Assembly (NCBI GenBank): GCA_023664185.1
Contig: JAMPGA010000001.1
Span: forward strand, 774,187 to 838,186
Length of the DNA stretch: 64,000 nucleotides
Source: Muribaculaceae bacterium
GTDB lineage: Bacteria; Bacteroidota; Bacteroidia; Bacteroidales; Muribaculaceae
Reading direction: 5' to 3'
Shown: positions 16,608 through 26,810 of the stretch, piece after piece
How positions within the stretch are numbered: the first letter of the stretch is position 1
How the letters are laid out: each line of letters begins with the position of its first letter
Position numbers and translations under genes: made by a program
The notes under the pieces: model-generated
Databases searched by the model: none
Told to the model about the DNA's origin: nothing
The model's input: the letters and a program-made list of their open reading frames with translations, nothing else

Positions 16608-18592
16608 CGAGGCGTCCTCTCATCCCGCTGCTGGTGTTGATGGCGCTGTGGCTCCCCGCCGTTGTGGCCAGCCGCCCCACACCCAGGCAGACACCAAGTG
16701 CTCCGCGCGAGCGCCTGCGTCCCACCATACCACATGCCGACCGCCATCAGCCCGGAAAGGTGTTCATAGAGTATGCCGACAGGCTCATGACCGACCAGCG
16801 CCGCGACTCCGACGTGCAGATACTGGTGGGCAATGTGCAGCTGCGCAAGGGGGATATGTTTATGTATTGCGACTCGGCACGATTCAACGAAAAGACTTCT
16901 TCGCTCGAGGCTTTCGACAATGTGCGCATGGAGCAGGGGGACACACTCTTTGTGTATGGCGACATGCTCTTCTACGACGGCGCCACAGAGATAGCCGAGC
17001 TTCAAGCCTATGAGGGGCGCAACACCCGCCTCATAAACCGCGATGTGTCGCTCACCACTCCGGTGGTGTTCTACGATATGGTCGAGGATGTGGGCTACTA
17101 CACTGTGGGTGGCACTCTCACCGACAAAACCAATATTCTCAACTCACAGCAGGGTTATTACTACCCCTCTACCAAGGACTCTTACTTCTACCTCAATGTG
17201 GATCTGAGCGGGCCGCGCGAGGGCGACACTCTGCGGATGTATACCGACTCGCTGGCCTACAATACCGACACCGGCATAGCCGAGTTACTGTGCAAAACAC
17301 TTATACTCAGCAAGGACGGCGAGATAAACTCAACCTCAGGTCTCTACTACACCCGCACCGGTGTGGCCGACCTGTTTGACCGCTCCGTGGTGCACACCTG
17401 GCGCGGCAACACCCTGACCGGCGACACACTTTACTACGACCGCAACAAGGGGTTTGGCGAAGCTTTCGGGCGCATGGTGCTCACCGACTCGGCCGGGAAA
17501 TCGTCGATCATAGGCGACTACGGCTTCTACGACGAGCTGCGCGACAGCGCCTTTGTCACCGGCAATGCCTTGGCCCTTGAATACTCGCGCACCGACACCC
17601 TCTATCTGCATGCCGATACCATCACGGCCAAGATGTATTCCGACTCGTCGCGCGTCACCGACGCTTTTCACCGTGTCAGATTTTTCCGACGCGACATCCA
17701 GGGCCTGTGCGACTCCATGAGCATGGTGGAGCGCGACTCCATATTATATATGTATTACAATCCTATAGTCTGGAACGGCGACAAGCAGGTGGTGGGAAAT
17801 GTGATTTATGTGCATTTCACCGACTCCACGGCCGACTGGGCGCGCCTGCCCGAAGTAGGACTCGTGTCGCAGCACATAGGCGAGGACTGCTACAACCAGT
17901 TTACCGGCTCGGATATGACCACCTGGATGACCGACACTGTGATAGACCGCGTCTATGCCGAGGGCAATGTGCAGGTGATAATGTTCCCGATGGAAAACGA
18001 CTCTACCTACAATAAGTTTGCCTATACAGAGAGCTCCTATATGGATGCCTACTTTGAGGACAACGATATAAAGCATCTGGTGATGTGGCCGCAGACCTCC
18101 GGCAAAGTCACACCGCTCTACCTGGCCAGACGCAGCTCCTACTTCCTGCCCAAATTCAGATGGTATGGAGCGCTCCGGCCCATGTCGCCCGACGATGTGT
18201 TCAACTATCCACCCGAGATGGCCGATCTCTACGGCCAGAATATACTGGGCAAGATGAGCAAGGGCGCGTTGACAGTGCGCGGACAAGCCACGGGCCGACC
18301 CAAACCCCCGGCATTGCCCACTGTAGTCCCCGATTCGCTGCCACCCAATCCTTTAGATTCCATTATTGCAGACTCTTTAAATGTCTATATGCCTGACTCT
18401 TTGATGCGTATTGAGCCGGACACAGTGACTGTTATTCATCCCGACACGGTGCCTGTGCTTCACCCAAGCAGAGTGTCTAAGACTCACCCAAGTAGAGTGC
18501 CCAAGCTTCACCCCACACCCGAGTCTGAATTGCCCGATTCCATCCGGAAACTTTTGCCCGATTCCATCTTCGTAAACAACAAGCGTCAATGA
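16604..18592 (+). CDS. OstA-like periplasmic protein (LptA/LptD-N type)
   Basis: A 662-residue exported protein with repeated beta-jellyroll segments as in the OstA/LptA family: VQLRKGDMFMYCDSARFN, VYGDMLFYDG and ADTITAKMYSDSS recur along residues 40-480. Bacteroidetes carry long OstA-like proteins of this kind, thought to take part in lipopolysaccharide transport across the periplasm. The C-terminal 100 residues are Pro/Asp/Ser-rich low-complexity sequence with short HPS/TRV repeats (18340-18560), probably unstructured. It is translationally coupled on both sides (4-bp overlaps with the SurA-like gene and mutL). Confidence 0.85.
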   Translation: MTRRPLIPLLVLMALWLPAVVASRPTPRQTPSAPRERLRPTIPHADRHQPGKVFIEYADRLMTDQRRDSDVQILVGNVQLRKGDMFMYCDSARFNEKTSSLEAFDNVRMEQGDTLFVYGDMLFYDGATEIAELQAYEGRNTRLINRDVSLTTPVVFYDMVEDVGYYTVGGTLTDKTNILNSQQGYYYPSTKDSYFYLNVDLSGPREGDTLRMYTDSLAYNTDTGIAELLCKTLILSKDGEINSTSGLYYTRTGVADLFDRSVVHTWRGNTLTGDTLYYDRNKGFGEAFGRMVLTDSAGKSSIIGDYGFYDELRDSAFVTGNALALEYSRTDTLYLHADTITAKMYSDSSRVTDAFHRVRFFRRDIQGLCDSMSMVERDSILYMYYNPIVWNGDKQVVGNVIYVHFTDSTADWARLPEVGLVSQHIGEDCYNQFTGSDMTTWMTDTVIDRVYAEGNVQVIMFPMENDSTYNKFAYTESSYMDAYFEDNDIKHLVMWPQTSGKVTPLYLARRSSYFLPKFRWYGALRPMSPDDVFNYPPEMADLYGQNILGKMSKGALTVRGQATGRPKPPALPTVVPDSLPPNPLDSIIADSLNVYMPDSLMRIEPDTVTVIHPDTVPVLHPSRVSKTHPSRVPKLHPTPESELPDSIRKLLPDSIFVNNKRQ

Positions 18593-20511
18593 GCGATATA
18601 ATACGCCTTCTTCCCGACTCCGTGGCCAACCAGATAGCCGCCGGCGAGGTGATACAGCGTCCGGCTTCGGTGATAAAGGAACTTGTGGAAAATTCCATCG
18701 ACGCCGGAGCCACTTCGGTGACTATTGTGCTGAAAGATGCGGGCCGAACACTGATACAGGTGATAGACAACGGTTGCGGCATGAGCGACACCGACGCACG
18801 CATGGCCTTTGAGAGGCATGCCACATCCAAGATTCGCCAGGCCGACGACCTCTTTACACTCCACACCATGGGCTTCAGGGGCGAGGCTTTAGCCTCGATA
18901 GCGGCGATAGCCCATGTGGATCTGCGCACCATGCAACAGGGCGCCTCGGTGGGCACACGCCTGGTGATAAACGGCTCGAAAGTTGAGAGCCAGGAGCCCG
19001 AGGCCTGTGTGCCCGGCTCCAACATGATGGTCAAGGATATATTTTTCAACGTGCCTGCCCGGCGCAAGTTTCTGAAAAAAGACTCCGTGGAGCTCTCGGC
19101 CATCATGCGCGAGTTTGAACGTCTGGCGCTGGTGAACATAGGCGTGGATTTCACGCTTGTGAGCAATGATGTCACCGTCCACTCGCTGCGTCGCGGCTCC
19201 ATGAAGCAACGCATCTGCGAGCTCTTCGGCAAGAATCTCGACAAGCAGCTCATACCCATCGAGACCGATACCTCCATAGTGAGTGTGACCGGCTTTGTCG
19301 GGCTCCCAGCCAATGCCCGCAAGCGCAATGCCCTGCAATATTTTATGGTGAACGGCCGCAATATGCGTCACCCCTATTTCCACAAGGCCGTGATGCAGTG
19401 CTACGAACATCTCATACCGGCCGACGAGCAGCCCAACTATTTCATATCGCTGAGGGTTGACCCCGAGACCATCGATGTGAACATCCATCCCACCAAAAAC
19501 GAAATAAAGTTTGAAAACGAGCAGGGGATATGGCAGATACTCACAGCCGCTATCCGCGACTCGCTGGGACGCTTCAATGCCGCGCCGGCCATAGACTTCG
19601 ACGTGCAGGATGCCCCGGAGATACCCGTGTTCAATCCCAACGCCAAGGCCTCGCATGACCTGGAAATCGACGTTGCCTACAATCCCTTCGGACAGGAGAC
19701 TGTGCCCCCGGCATCAGAGTTTTTCCCTCCGTCAATGAAGACGCGATCCTCGGCAGGTAGCAGCCACATAGCCTCGCAGCCTCACCGCCCTGCCGTGCCT
19801 ACTGACTGGGAGAAGCTCTATGACGACTTCATGCGTAAGCGCGACGAAGGACTCTCTACAATGGTGGAGAGCAAACTGAATGCTGCCAGTGATGCTGAAC
19901 CGGAGAAGGAGCCCTCGCTGATCGACGAAATGGCCCAGACGGATTCCACGGCGTTCTTCACCCAGCAGTTCGGGGGAGCCTACATACTCACCCCGGCGCG
20001 GGGAGGGCTTATGGTGATAGACCAGTACAGAGCCCACCTGCGTGTGCTCTATGACAGCTATATGGACAAGGCTTCCGAGGAATCGCTTGTGGCTCAGGCC
20101 ACCATGTTCCCCGAGATGCTCGAACTCTCGCCACAACGCCACGATGTGCTCTCGGCCATATCGCAGCGCCTGCGCGAACTGGGTTTTGTGGTGACACACC
20201 GCGGCGGCAACACATGGAGCATCGACGGGGTGCCTTCGCTCCTACAGGATGTGTCGGCCAAAGCGTTGGTCGACGAGCTGATAGACAGTGTGGCCGATAC
20301 CGGTCTTGATGCTGCCTCTACCCTCCACGAGAAGCTGGCGCTCGCCATGGCCCGTTCGGGTGCCATACGCCGCGGGCGGCAGCTCTCAGCCGCCGAGATG
20401 GACAGGCTGGTGGCCGACCTCTTCAAATGCTCTTCGCCGGCCATCACTCCCGACGGCAAGAACGTCTTTGCCATAATCCCGGTAGACTATTTCAGCAAAA
20501 TACTTGGTTAA
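18589..20511 (+). CDS. mutL: DNA mismatch repair protein MutL
   Basis: A 640-residue MutL. The GHKL ATPase domain covers residues 1-340 with ELVENSIDAGA, DNGCGM, GFRGEALASI and the family's HPTKNEIKF. A Pro/Ser-rich linker follows and a C-terminal dimerisation domain starts near 450. At about residue 478 the motif reads DQYRAHLRVLYD, so the DQHA(x)2E(x)4E endonuclease metal site is not intact; the protein probably lacks nicking activity or uses other ligands. It overlaps the OstA-like gene by 4 bp, an association that looks positional rather than functional. Confidence 0.96.
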   Translation: MSDIIRLLPDSVANQIAAGEVIQRPASVIKELVENSIDAGATSVTIVLKDAGRTLIQVIDNGCGMSDTDARMAFERHATSKIRQADDLFTLHTMGFRGEALASIAAIAHVDLRTMQQGASVGTRLVINGSKVESQEPEACVPGSNMMVKDIFFNVPARRKFLKKDSVELSAIMREFERLALVNIGVDFTLVSNDVTVHSLRRGSMKQRICELFGKNLDKQLIPIETDTSIVSVTGFVGLPANARKRNALQYFMVNGRNMRHPYFHKAVMQCYEHLIPADEQPNYFISLRVDPETIDVNIHPTKNEIKFENEQGIWQILTAAIRDSLGRFNAAPAIDFDVQDAPEIPVFNPNAKASHDLEIDVAYNPFGQETVPPASEFFPPSMKTRSSAGSSHIASQPHRPAVPTDWEKLYDDFMRKRDEGLSTMVESKLNAASDAEPEKEPSLIDEMAQTDSTAFFTQQFGGAYILTPARGGLMVIDQYRAHLRVLYDSYMDKASEESLVAQATMFPEMLELSPQRHDVLSAISQRLRELGFVVTHRGGNTWSIDGVPSLLQDVSAKALVDELIDSVADTGLDAASTLHEKLALAMARSGAIRRGRQLSAAEMDRLVADLFKCSSPAITPDGKNVFAIIPVDYFSKILG

Positions 20512-20525
20512 TCGACACTAAAGAT

Positions 20526-21695
20526 ATGCGTCTCTCATTGCTTTTCTGCATGCTGCTGTTTGTGTTTGGCTCGCTTGATGCCGCATCACGCTATGATGTG
20601 TCGCTGCTCACCTGCAGCGAGGGGAGCGATATATACCAGCTCGAGGGGCACACAGCACTCCGATTCAAGTCGGGCGACTCGCTGGATATCACCGTAAACT
20701 GGGGCGTGTTTGACTTTCATTCCCCCGGGTTTGTATACCGCTTTGTGAAGGGAGAGACCGACTATATGGCTGTGGCTGTGCCTACACGCCTGTTCCTCAA
20801 CGAATATCGCCGCGAAGGGCGCCGGGTGTTGGAGCAGGTGATCAACCTCGACTCCCTGCAGGCCGAGCGGCTGGCATGGATGGTAAACGAGAATCTCATG
20901 CCCCAAAATCGCGTGTATCGCTACAACTATGTGCTCGACAACTGTGCCACACGCCCGCTGGCCATGATAGAGAGCGCCCTGGGCGACACCATCACCCTTG
21001 CTTCGCCGGCAGTTGACCGCGGCGAGCGCTCCACCTTCCGCCGCGCCATGCGCCACTATCACAGCCACTATCCCTGGTATCAGTTTGGCATAGATCTGGC
21101 GCTGGGCTCGGGAATAGACCGCGAGGTGTCTGACCGTGCCTCGACCTTTGCGCCTGTAATGCTGGCCGATATGCTCGCCGGCGCCACTTTGCCGTCGGGC
21201 GCTCCTGCCGTCAAGGCCTCCCGTTGGGCTGTGGGCGGAGAGTCTACACCATCGGTGATCCTGTCGCCCACCCCCACGCTCCTCTCCCCCCTGTTTTGGG
21301 GCTGGGTGGTGTTTGCGCTGGCCTTCACAGTGAGTGTGCTGCAGGCAAAAGGCATCAAGAAATGGGCCAGGATTTTCGACACTGTCTGGTTCACACTGAT
21401 GGGCTTGACCGGACTGCTGCTCACGTTTCTCATCTTTGTGTCGGTCCACGAGGCTACCTCGCCCAACTGGCTCTACCTGTGGCTCAACCCCCTTTGCTTC
21501 ATCGGGGCGGTGGCTCCGTGGCTAAAATCGGGCAAACGCTTGGTGTTTTGCTATCAAATTGTTAACTTTGCACTATTGATAATTTTGGTAATCCTGTTCC
21601 TGCTCGGTGTCCAGAGCGCCAACGTTGCGTTTATCCCACTGTTGGCGGCCACGATGCTGCGCTCGCTGTGCGGGATTAAATATGCACTGAAATGA
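20526..21695 (+). CDS. DUF4105 (Lnb N-terminal-like) exported membrane protein
   Basis: A 389-residue protein. A signal peptide (LLFCMLLFVFGSLDA) precedes the DUF4105 domain at residues about 25-190: LEGHTALRFKS, WGVFDFHSPGFVYRF, RYNYVLDNCATRPLAMIE. The conserved His and Cys in these motifs suggest an NlpC/P60-like or lipase-type active site, though this is not established. After a linker, four hydrophobic helices (about 260-380) anchor it. The ATG at 20526 is taken because the longer frame overlaps mutL and lacks a leader. It overlaps the downstream phosphatase-fold gene by 4 bp. Confidence 0.82.
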   Translation: MRLSLLFCMLLFVFGSLDAASRYDVSLLTCSEGSDIYQLEGHTALRFKSGDSLDITVNWGVFDFHSPGFVYRFVKGETDYMAVAVPTRLFLNEYRREGRRVLEQVINLDSLQAERLAWMVNENLMPQNRVYRYNYVLDNCATRPLAMIESALGDTITLASPAVDRGERSTFRRAMRHYHSHYPWYQFGIDLALGSGIDREVSDRASTFAPVMLADMLAGATLPSGAPAVKASRWAVGGESTPSVILSPTPTLLSPLFWGWVVFALAFTVSVLQAKGIKKWARIFDTVWFTLMGLTGLLLTFLIFVSVHEATSPNWLYLWLNPLCFIGAVAPWLKSGKRLVFCYQIVNFALLIILVILFLLGVQSANVAFIPLLAATMLRSLCGIKYALK

Positions 21696-23311
21696 CCCGA
21701 CGACTCCCCACAAGTCTTGCCTGCGTGCTGGTTGCCTCGATGGTGACCATAGGGATTGCTGCGGCCACTCCGGCCGGGGCAGCCCCCTCGCCGCGTCCCA
21801 AACTTGTGGTGGGCATATTTGTAAAGGGTCTGTCGGCCGACTATATAGACCTGCTCCGCTCCAACTTTGGCCACGACGGTTTTAACCGCGTCATGGCCGA
21901 GGGTCTCACCATTGAGAATGTGGACTACGGCCCCGGTATCGACGCCACAGCGGCCACAGCCATGCTTGTCACCGGCGCTGCCCCGGGTGTCAACGGTGTG
22001 CCGTCAGACCGCGTTTGGAATGCCTCTACGCGCACCGATATCCCCGTGCTCCTCGACCCCGAGAAAGCCGGCTCTTATACCGACCGCGATCTCTCGCCGG
22101 CACGCCTGCTGGTGTCGACCGTGAGCGATGAGGTGCGCATAGCCGACGGCGGTCTGGGGACAGTGCATGCCCTGGCTGCCGACCCGCAGATAGCCGTCAT
22201 ACTGGGCTCGCATGCCGGCAACACCGCTTTCTGGATAAGCGATGTCGACGGCAAATGGACCTCGGCCTCCCATTTCCGCGACATCCCCACGGCCATAGCG
22301 CGCCGCAACGTGGGGCTTACCCTCTCGTCGCGTCTCGACACCATGGCTTGGGAGCCTGCCATAAAGCTTGACCGCTATCCCGACCTGCCCGACTATAAGA
22401 AACTCTATCCCTTCCGCATCACCTTCCCCTCGCGCGAGCCAAACCGCTTCAAGGCCTTCAAGGCCTCGGCTCCGGGCAACCGCGAGATAGCCTCGGCGGC
22501 CACCGAGCTCATCAGCACCATACCTCTGGGCACGCGTGCGGTGACCGACATGATAAGCGTGGGCTTCGACCTGTCGCCCTATCTCTACACCCGTGACGCC
22601 GACAACCGCATCGAGACCATGGATGCCTACATCCGCCTCGACAGCGATATAGCCAACATTATCCAGGCTATAGAGAAAGGCCCCGGCATGGACAGGACAC
22701 TGCTCTTCATAGCCGGAACGCCGGCACCCACTGGGGGGCGCCGCGACGATGAAAAGTGGGCCATCCCGTCGGGCACATTCTCCCCCCGCAAAGCCGTGTC
22801 GCTGCTCAATGTCTACCTCATGGCTATCCACGGCAACGGTCAGTGGGTGAACGGATACTACAACGGATTTTTCCACCTCGACTCCAAGCTGGCCAAGGAT
22901 CGCGGCATCGACATTGCTGATCTGCGCCGCGAGTGTGCCGACTTCCTGAGCCGCCTGGCCGGAGTGAGCGAGGTCTATACCATAGACGATATTCTGGCCC
23001 GTCGTGCCGGCGATAATCCCGTGGCGCTCGAGCGCAACATCTCGGCCCCTCATGCCGGCGACCTGCTGGTCACCGTCAATCCCGGCTGGGAGATATCTGA
23101 CGGTGAGGAGTTTGACAGCTCCGTTCTGGGAGAGACACGCCTCCCCGTGGTGCGCTGGCAGGCCACCACATCGCCCGTCTTCATAATGGCTCCGTCGGTG
23201 GAACCTGCGGTGCTCTCGCAGCCCGTCGACGCCCGTGCCATAGCTCCGACAGTTTCACGCATACTGCGCATCAGGTCGCCCAATGCCGCAAAGCTTCCCC
23301 CGCTTAAGTGA
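21692..23311 (+). CDS. Alkaline-phosphatase-superfamily protein (PafA-like), apparently catalytically inactive
   Basis: A 539-residue exported protein whose start and overall pattern follow PafA-type phosphatases: KLVVGIFVKGLSADY, GFNRVMAEG, MLVTGAAPGVNGV and IAPTVSRILRI near the end. Yet the expected metal ligands are missing. The first Asp (VVDQMRxDY in the family) is Lys, the Thr nucleophile position is Ala with a Thr next to it, the usual ADHG is AGTPAP, and the C-terminal THG is TRL. Only one Asp (VGFDLS) remains. It is therefore likely a binding or scaffold protein. It is translationally coupled to the DUF4105 gene and lies just upstream of secA. Confidence 0.8.
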   Translation: MTRRLPTSLACVLVASMVTIGIAAATPAGAAPSPRPKLVVGIFVKGLSADYIDLLRSNFGHDGFNRVMAEGLTIENVDYGPGIDATAATAMLVTGAAPGVNGVPSDRVWNASTRTDIPVLLDPEKAGSYTDRDLSPARLLVSTVSDEVRIADGGLGTVHALAADPQIAVILGSHAGNTAFWISDVDGKWTSASHFRDIPTAIARRNVGLTLSSRLDTMAWEPAIKLDRYPDLPDYKKLYPFRITFPSREPNRFKAFKASAPGNREIASAATELISTIPLGTRAVTDMISVGFDLSPYLYTRDADNRIETMDAYIRLDSDIANIIQAIEKGPGMDRTLLFIAGTPAPTGGRRDDEKWAIPSGTFSPRKAVSLLNVYLMAIHGNGQWVNGYYNGFFHLDSKLAKDRGIDIADLRRECADFLSRLAGVSEVYTIDDILARRAGDNPVALERNISAPHAGDLLVTVNPGWEISDGEEFDSSVLGETRLPVVRWQATTSPVFIMAPSVEPAVLSQPVDARAIAPTVSRILRIRSPNAAKLPPLK

Positions 23312-23363
23312 CGATTAAAAAAATAACTTGGTAAACTTTTCTATGTTATTTTTAAATCGTCGC
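23308..23363. repeat. Long hairpin between the phosphatase-fold gene and secA
   Basis: Arms GTGACGATT plus AAAAAAATAAC (23308-23327) and GTTATTTTT plus AAATCGTCGC (23345-23363) form a stem of about 19 bp with a 17-nt loop. The TGA stop of the upstream gene lies in the left arm. It ends 54 bp before the secA ATG and may terminate or attenuate. Confidence 0.55.
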
Positions 23364-23417
23364 TAACCTGAAAAAATAGTCATCACCCCCGACCATTACA
23401 AAACCAGAATCAAGAAA

Positions 23418-26400
23418 ATGTCATTTGCATCATTTATAACAAAGCTTTTCGGCAACAAATCCACCCGCGACCTCAAGGAGATCGAACCTATAGTCCGACA
23501 GATCGAGGCGCTTGAACCCCAGGTGAAACAACTCAGCATCGACGGCCTGCGCGACGCCATCTCCGACATCCGTGCCGACATCCGTGCCGCCGTTGCCCCG
23601 CTCGAGGAGGAGAACGCCAAGATACGCGTAGATGTCGAGGAACTCCCCTTTGACGAGCGCCAGCCCCTGTGGGACAAAATCGACAAAAACGACAAAGAGA
23701 TACTCGACATAATCGAGGATAAACTCAACTCACACCTGCCCATGGTCTTTGCGGTGATACGCGAGACCGCTGCCCGCTTTGCGGCAAACGAGACCATCGT
23801 GGTGAAAGCCACACAGATGGACCGCGACCTGGCCGCCAAGGGCAAGGACTTCGTGACCATCGACGGCGACAATGCCATATATCGCAACCACTGGATGGCC
23901 GGCGGCAATGAGGTGACCTGGGATATGGTTCACTATCGCGTGCAGCTCATCGGCGGCATCGTGCTCCATCAGGGCAAGATTGCCGAGATGGCCACCGGCG
24001 AGGGTAAGACCCTTGTGGCTACTCTTCCGGTGTTCCTCCGCTCCCTCTCGGGCCGCGGTGTGCACGTGGTCACCGTCAACGACTATCTGGCCAAGCGTGA
24101 CTCCGAGTGGATGGGGCCGCTGTATATGTTCCACGGCTCGACAGTCGACTGCATAGACAAGCATCAGCCCAACACCCCCGAGCGCCGCGCAGCCTATGAG
24201 TGTGACATCACCTTTGGCACCAACAACGAATTCGGCTTCGACTACCTGCGCGACAATATGGCCATGAGCCCCGCCGACATGGTGCAGCGCAAACACTACT
24301 ACGCCATAGTCGATGAGGTTGACTCTGTGCTCATCGACGACGCCCGTACCCCCCTAATCATCTCGGGTCCTGTGCCCAAGGGGGATGATCAGCTCTTCGA
24401 CCAGTATCGCTCCAACGTGGAGAAGGTATATGAGGCACAGCGTCGACTTGTCACCAAAATCCTGGCCGAGGCCAAGACAAAGCTGGCCTCTGACGACAAG
24501 GATACACGCAAGGAAGGTGCCCTGCTACTGTTCCGCGCATTCAAGGGTCTGCCCAAAAACGGCGCCCTCATCAAATTCCTCTCGCAGGAGGGCATGAAGA
24601 ATGTGATGCTCGAGACTGAGGCATACTATCTGCAGGACAACCAGCGCGAGATGCCCACTGTGACCGATCCGCTCTACTTCGTGATCGACGAGAAAAACCG
24701 CCAGGTAGAGCTCACCGACAAGGGTATCGACGAGCTCACCGGCAAGAGCGATGACCCGCAGTTCTTCGTGCTCCCCGACATAGCCTCGCAGCTCTCGGAA
24801 GCCGAAAACATAGCCGACCCGGCCGAGCGTGCCCGTGTCAAGGATGAGCTCATGCAGAACTATGCCGTGAAGGCCGAACGCGTCCACACCGTCACCCAGC
24901 TGCTCAAGGCCTACACCCTCTTCGAGAAGGATGTGGAATATGTGATAGACGATGGAAAGATCAAGATTGTCGACGAGCAGACCGGCCGCATCATGGAGGG
25001 TCGGCGCTATTCCGACGGTCTCCATCAGGCCATCGAGGCCAAGGAGCATGTGAAAGTCGAGGCTGCCACACAGACCTTTGCCACCATCACCCTGCAGAAC
25101 TACTTCCGCATGTATCACAAGCTGGCCGGTATGACCGGTACGGCCGAGACCGAGGCCGGCGAGCTCTGGGACATATATAAGCTCGACGTGGTCACCATAC
25201 CCACCAACCGCCCCGTGGCTCGTATCGATATGGACGACCGTGTCTACAAGACCAAGAAGGAGAAATATGCCGCTGTGATCGACGAGATAGTGCGCCTGCG
25301 CGACCAGGGCCGCCCCGTGCTTGTGGGCACCACATCGGTTGAAATTTCCGAGCTGCTGAAACGTATGCTCGACATGCGCCACATAGACAGCCAGGTGCTC
25401 AACGCCAAGCTCCACCAGCAGGAGGCTATGATCGTGGCCAACGCCGGCAAGAAGGGCATGGTCACCATAGCCACCAATATGGCAGGCCGAGGTACCGACA
25501 TCAAGCTGACTCCCGAGGTCAAGGAGGCCGGAGGTCTGGCCATCATCGGCACCGAGCGCCACGAAAGCCGCCGTGTGGACCGCCAGCTGCGCGGCCGCGC
25601 CGGACGTCAGGGCGATCCGGGTTCATCGGTGTTCTATGTATCGTTTGAGGATCAGCTGATGCGCCTCTTCGCTACCGACCGTGTGATGAAGATGCTCGAC
25701 AAGCTTGGCCTCAAGGAGGGCGAGGTGATAGAGAGCTCAATGGTCACAAACGCCATCGGCAATGCCCAGAAGCGCGTGGAGGAGAACAACTTCGGTATCC
25801 GCAAGCGCCTGCTCGAGTATGACGACGTGATGAACAAGCAGCGCACCTACATCTACAACCGCCGCCACCATGCTCTGCTGGGCGAGCGCATCGGCATCGA
25901 TATCGCCAACATGATGTGGGACGTCATCGAGAACTTTGTCAACAACACATATCCCGCCGACTATCATGATCTTGCACTCGATCTCTTCAAGACCCTCACC
26001 ATCGAGACCCCCTTCACCGAAGAGGAGTTTAAGAGCATGGAGAAGGAGGATGTGATACAGAAGATTCACGCCGCCGCCAACGAGGCTTTTGCCCGCAAGA
26101 GCGAGCGCATACTCGAGGTGGCTCAGCCCGTGATAGTCGACTGCGTGGAGAATCGTGGCTTCAAAGGGCGCATAGCCGTGCCCATGACCGACGGCAAACG
26201 CTTCTTCAACCTTGTTGTCGACCTCGATGAGGCATATCGCACCGGGTGCAAGTCGATAGTGAAAGAGTGGCACAAGGCCGTGCTGCTGGTCACCATCGAC
26301 GAGCTTTGGAAGGAACACCTGCGCGAGCTCGACCAGCTGCGCCAGAGCGTACAGAATGCGTCATATGAGCAGAAAGACCCGCTGGTGATCTATAAGGTCG

Positions 26401-26798
26401 AGTCGTTCCACCTTTTCGAGGCCATGCTCAATCAGCTCAACGTAAAGGCAATGTCGACGCTGATGCGCGGCCAGATCTATGTGCAGCCCGCACGTCCGCA
26501 GGCTCCCGCAGCTCCGCAGGAGAACCAGGAGGAGCAGAAGGAAGCCACACAGGCTCCGGCTCCCAAACCCGCACCCAAGGTGGAGCGCGCCATGCCAGAG
26601 CGCAAGGAGGACTATTCGAAATATCAGACCTCACGCGAGAATCTGCCCGGCGAGGCTGCCGCCCGTGCCGCATCGCAGGGTGCATCGCGCCCGTCCGCTC
26701 CCCAGCCTGTAAAGGCCGGTCCCCGCATCAACCGCAACGACCCTTGTCCCTGCGGATCAGGCAAGAAGTATAAGAACTGCCACGGACGTGGTCTGTAA
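23418..26798 (+). CDS. secA: Preprotein translocase ATPase SecA
   Basis: A 1126-residue SecA, in the usual long Bacteroidetes size range (E. coli SecA is 901). Motifs: Walker A in [14 protein letters not shown] (about 190-200), [31 protein letters not shown] (about 296-311), GRGTDIKL and [16 protein letters not shown] for the second nucleotide-binding fold. Extra sequence after LIISGP separates it from the short forms. The Pro/Ala/Lys-rich linker near 1020-1100 leads to the zinc-binding [13 protein letters not shown] tail that contacts lipids and SecB. It drives export through SecYEG. Confidence 0.98.
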   Translation: MSFASFITKLFGNKSTRDLKEIEPIVRQIEALEPQVKQLSIDGLRDAISDIRADIRAAVAPLEEENAKIRVDVEELPFDERQPLWDKIDKNDKEILDIIEDKLNSHLPMVFAVIRETAARFAANETIVVKATQMDRDLAAKGKDFVTIDGDNAIYRNHWMAGGNEVTWDMVHYRVQLIGGIVLHQGKIAEMATGEGKTLVATLPVFLRSLSGRGVHVVTVNDYLAKRDSEWMGPLYMFHGSTVDCIDKHQPNTPERRAAYECDITFGTNNEFGFDYLRDNMAMSPADMVQRKHYYAIVDEVDSVLIDDARTPLIISGPVPKGDDQLFDQYRSNVEKVYEAQRRLVTKILAEAKTKLASDDKDTRKEGALLLFRAFKGLPKNGALIKFLSQEGMKNVMLETEAYYLQDNQREMPTVTDPLYFVIDEKNRQVELTDKGIDELTGKSDDPQFFVLPDIASQLSEAENIADPAERARVKDELMQNYAVKAERVHTVTQLLKAYTLFEKDVEYVIDDGKIKIVDEQTGRIMEGRRYSDGLHQAIEAKEHVKVEAATQTFATITLQNYFRMYHKLAGMTGTAETEAGELWDIYKLDVVTIPTNRPVARIDMDDRVYKTKKEKYAAVIDEIVRLRDQGRPVLVGTTSVEISELLKRMLDMRHIDSQVLNAKLHQQEAMIVANAGKKGMVTIATNMAGRGTDIKLTPEVKEAGGLAIIGTERHESRRVDRQLRGRAGRQGDPGSSVFYVSFEDQLMRLFATDRVMKMLDKLGLKEGEVIESSMVTNAIGNAQKRVEENNFGIRKRLLEYDDVMNKQRTYIYNRRHHALLGERIGIDIANMMWDVIENFVNNTYPADYHDLALDLFKTLTIETPFTEEEFKSMEKEDVIQKIHAAANEAFARKSERILEVAQPVIVDCVENRGFKGRIAVPMTDGKRFFNLVVDLDEAYRTGCKSIVKEWHKAVLLVTIDELWKEHLRELDQLRQSVQNASYEQKDPLVIYKVESFHLFEAMLNQLNVKAMSTLMRGQIYVQPARPQAPAAPQENQEEQKEATQAPAPKPAPKVERAMPERKEDYSKYQTSRENLPGEAAARAASQGASRPSAPQPVKAGPRINRNDPCPCGSGKKYKNCHGRGL

Positions 26799-26810
26799 TA
26801 CAAACGGGAA

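Noticed and set aside
24525..25562. Open frame of 345 codons antisense to secA
   Set aside because: Shadow of secA, no start signal or family features.
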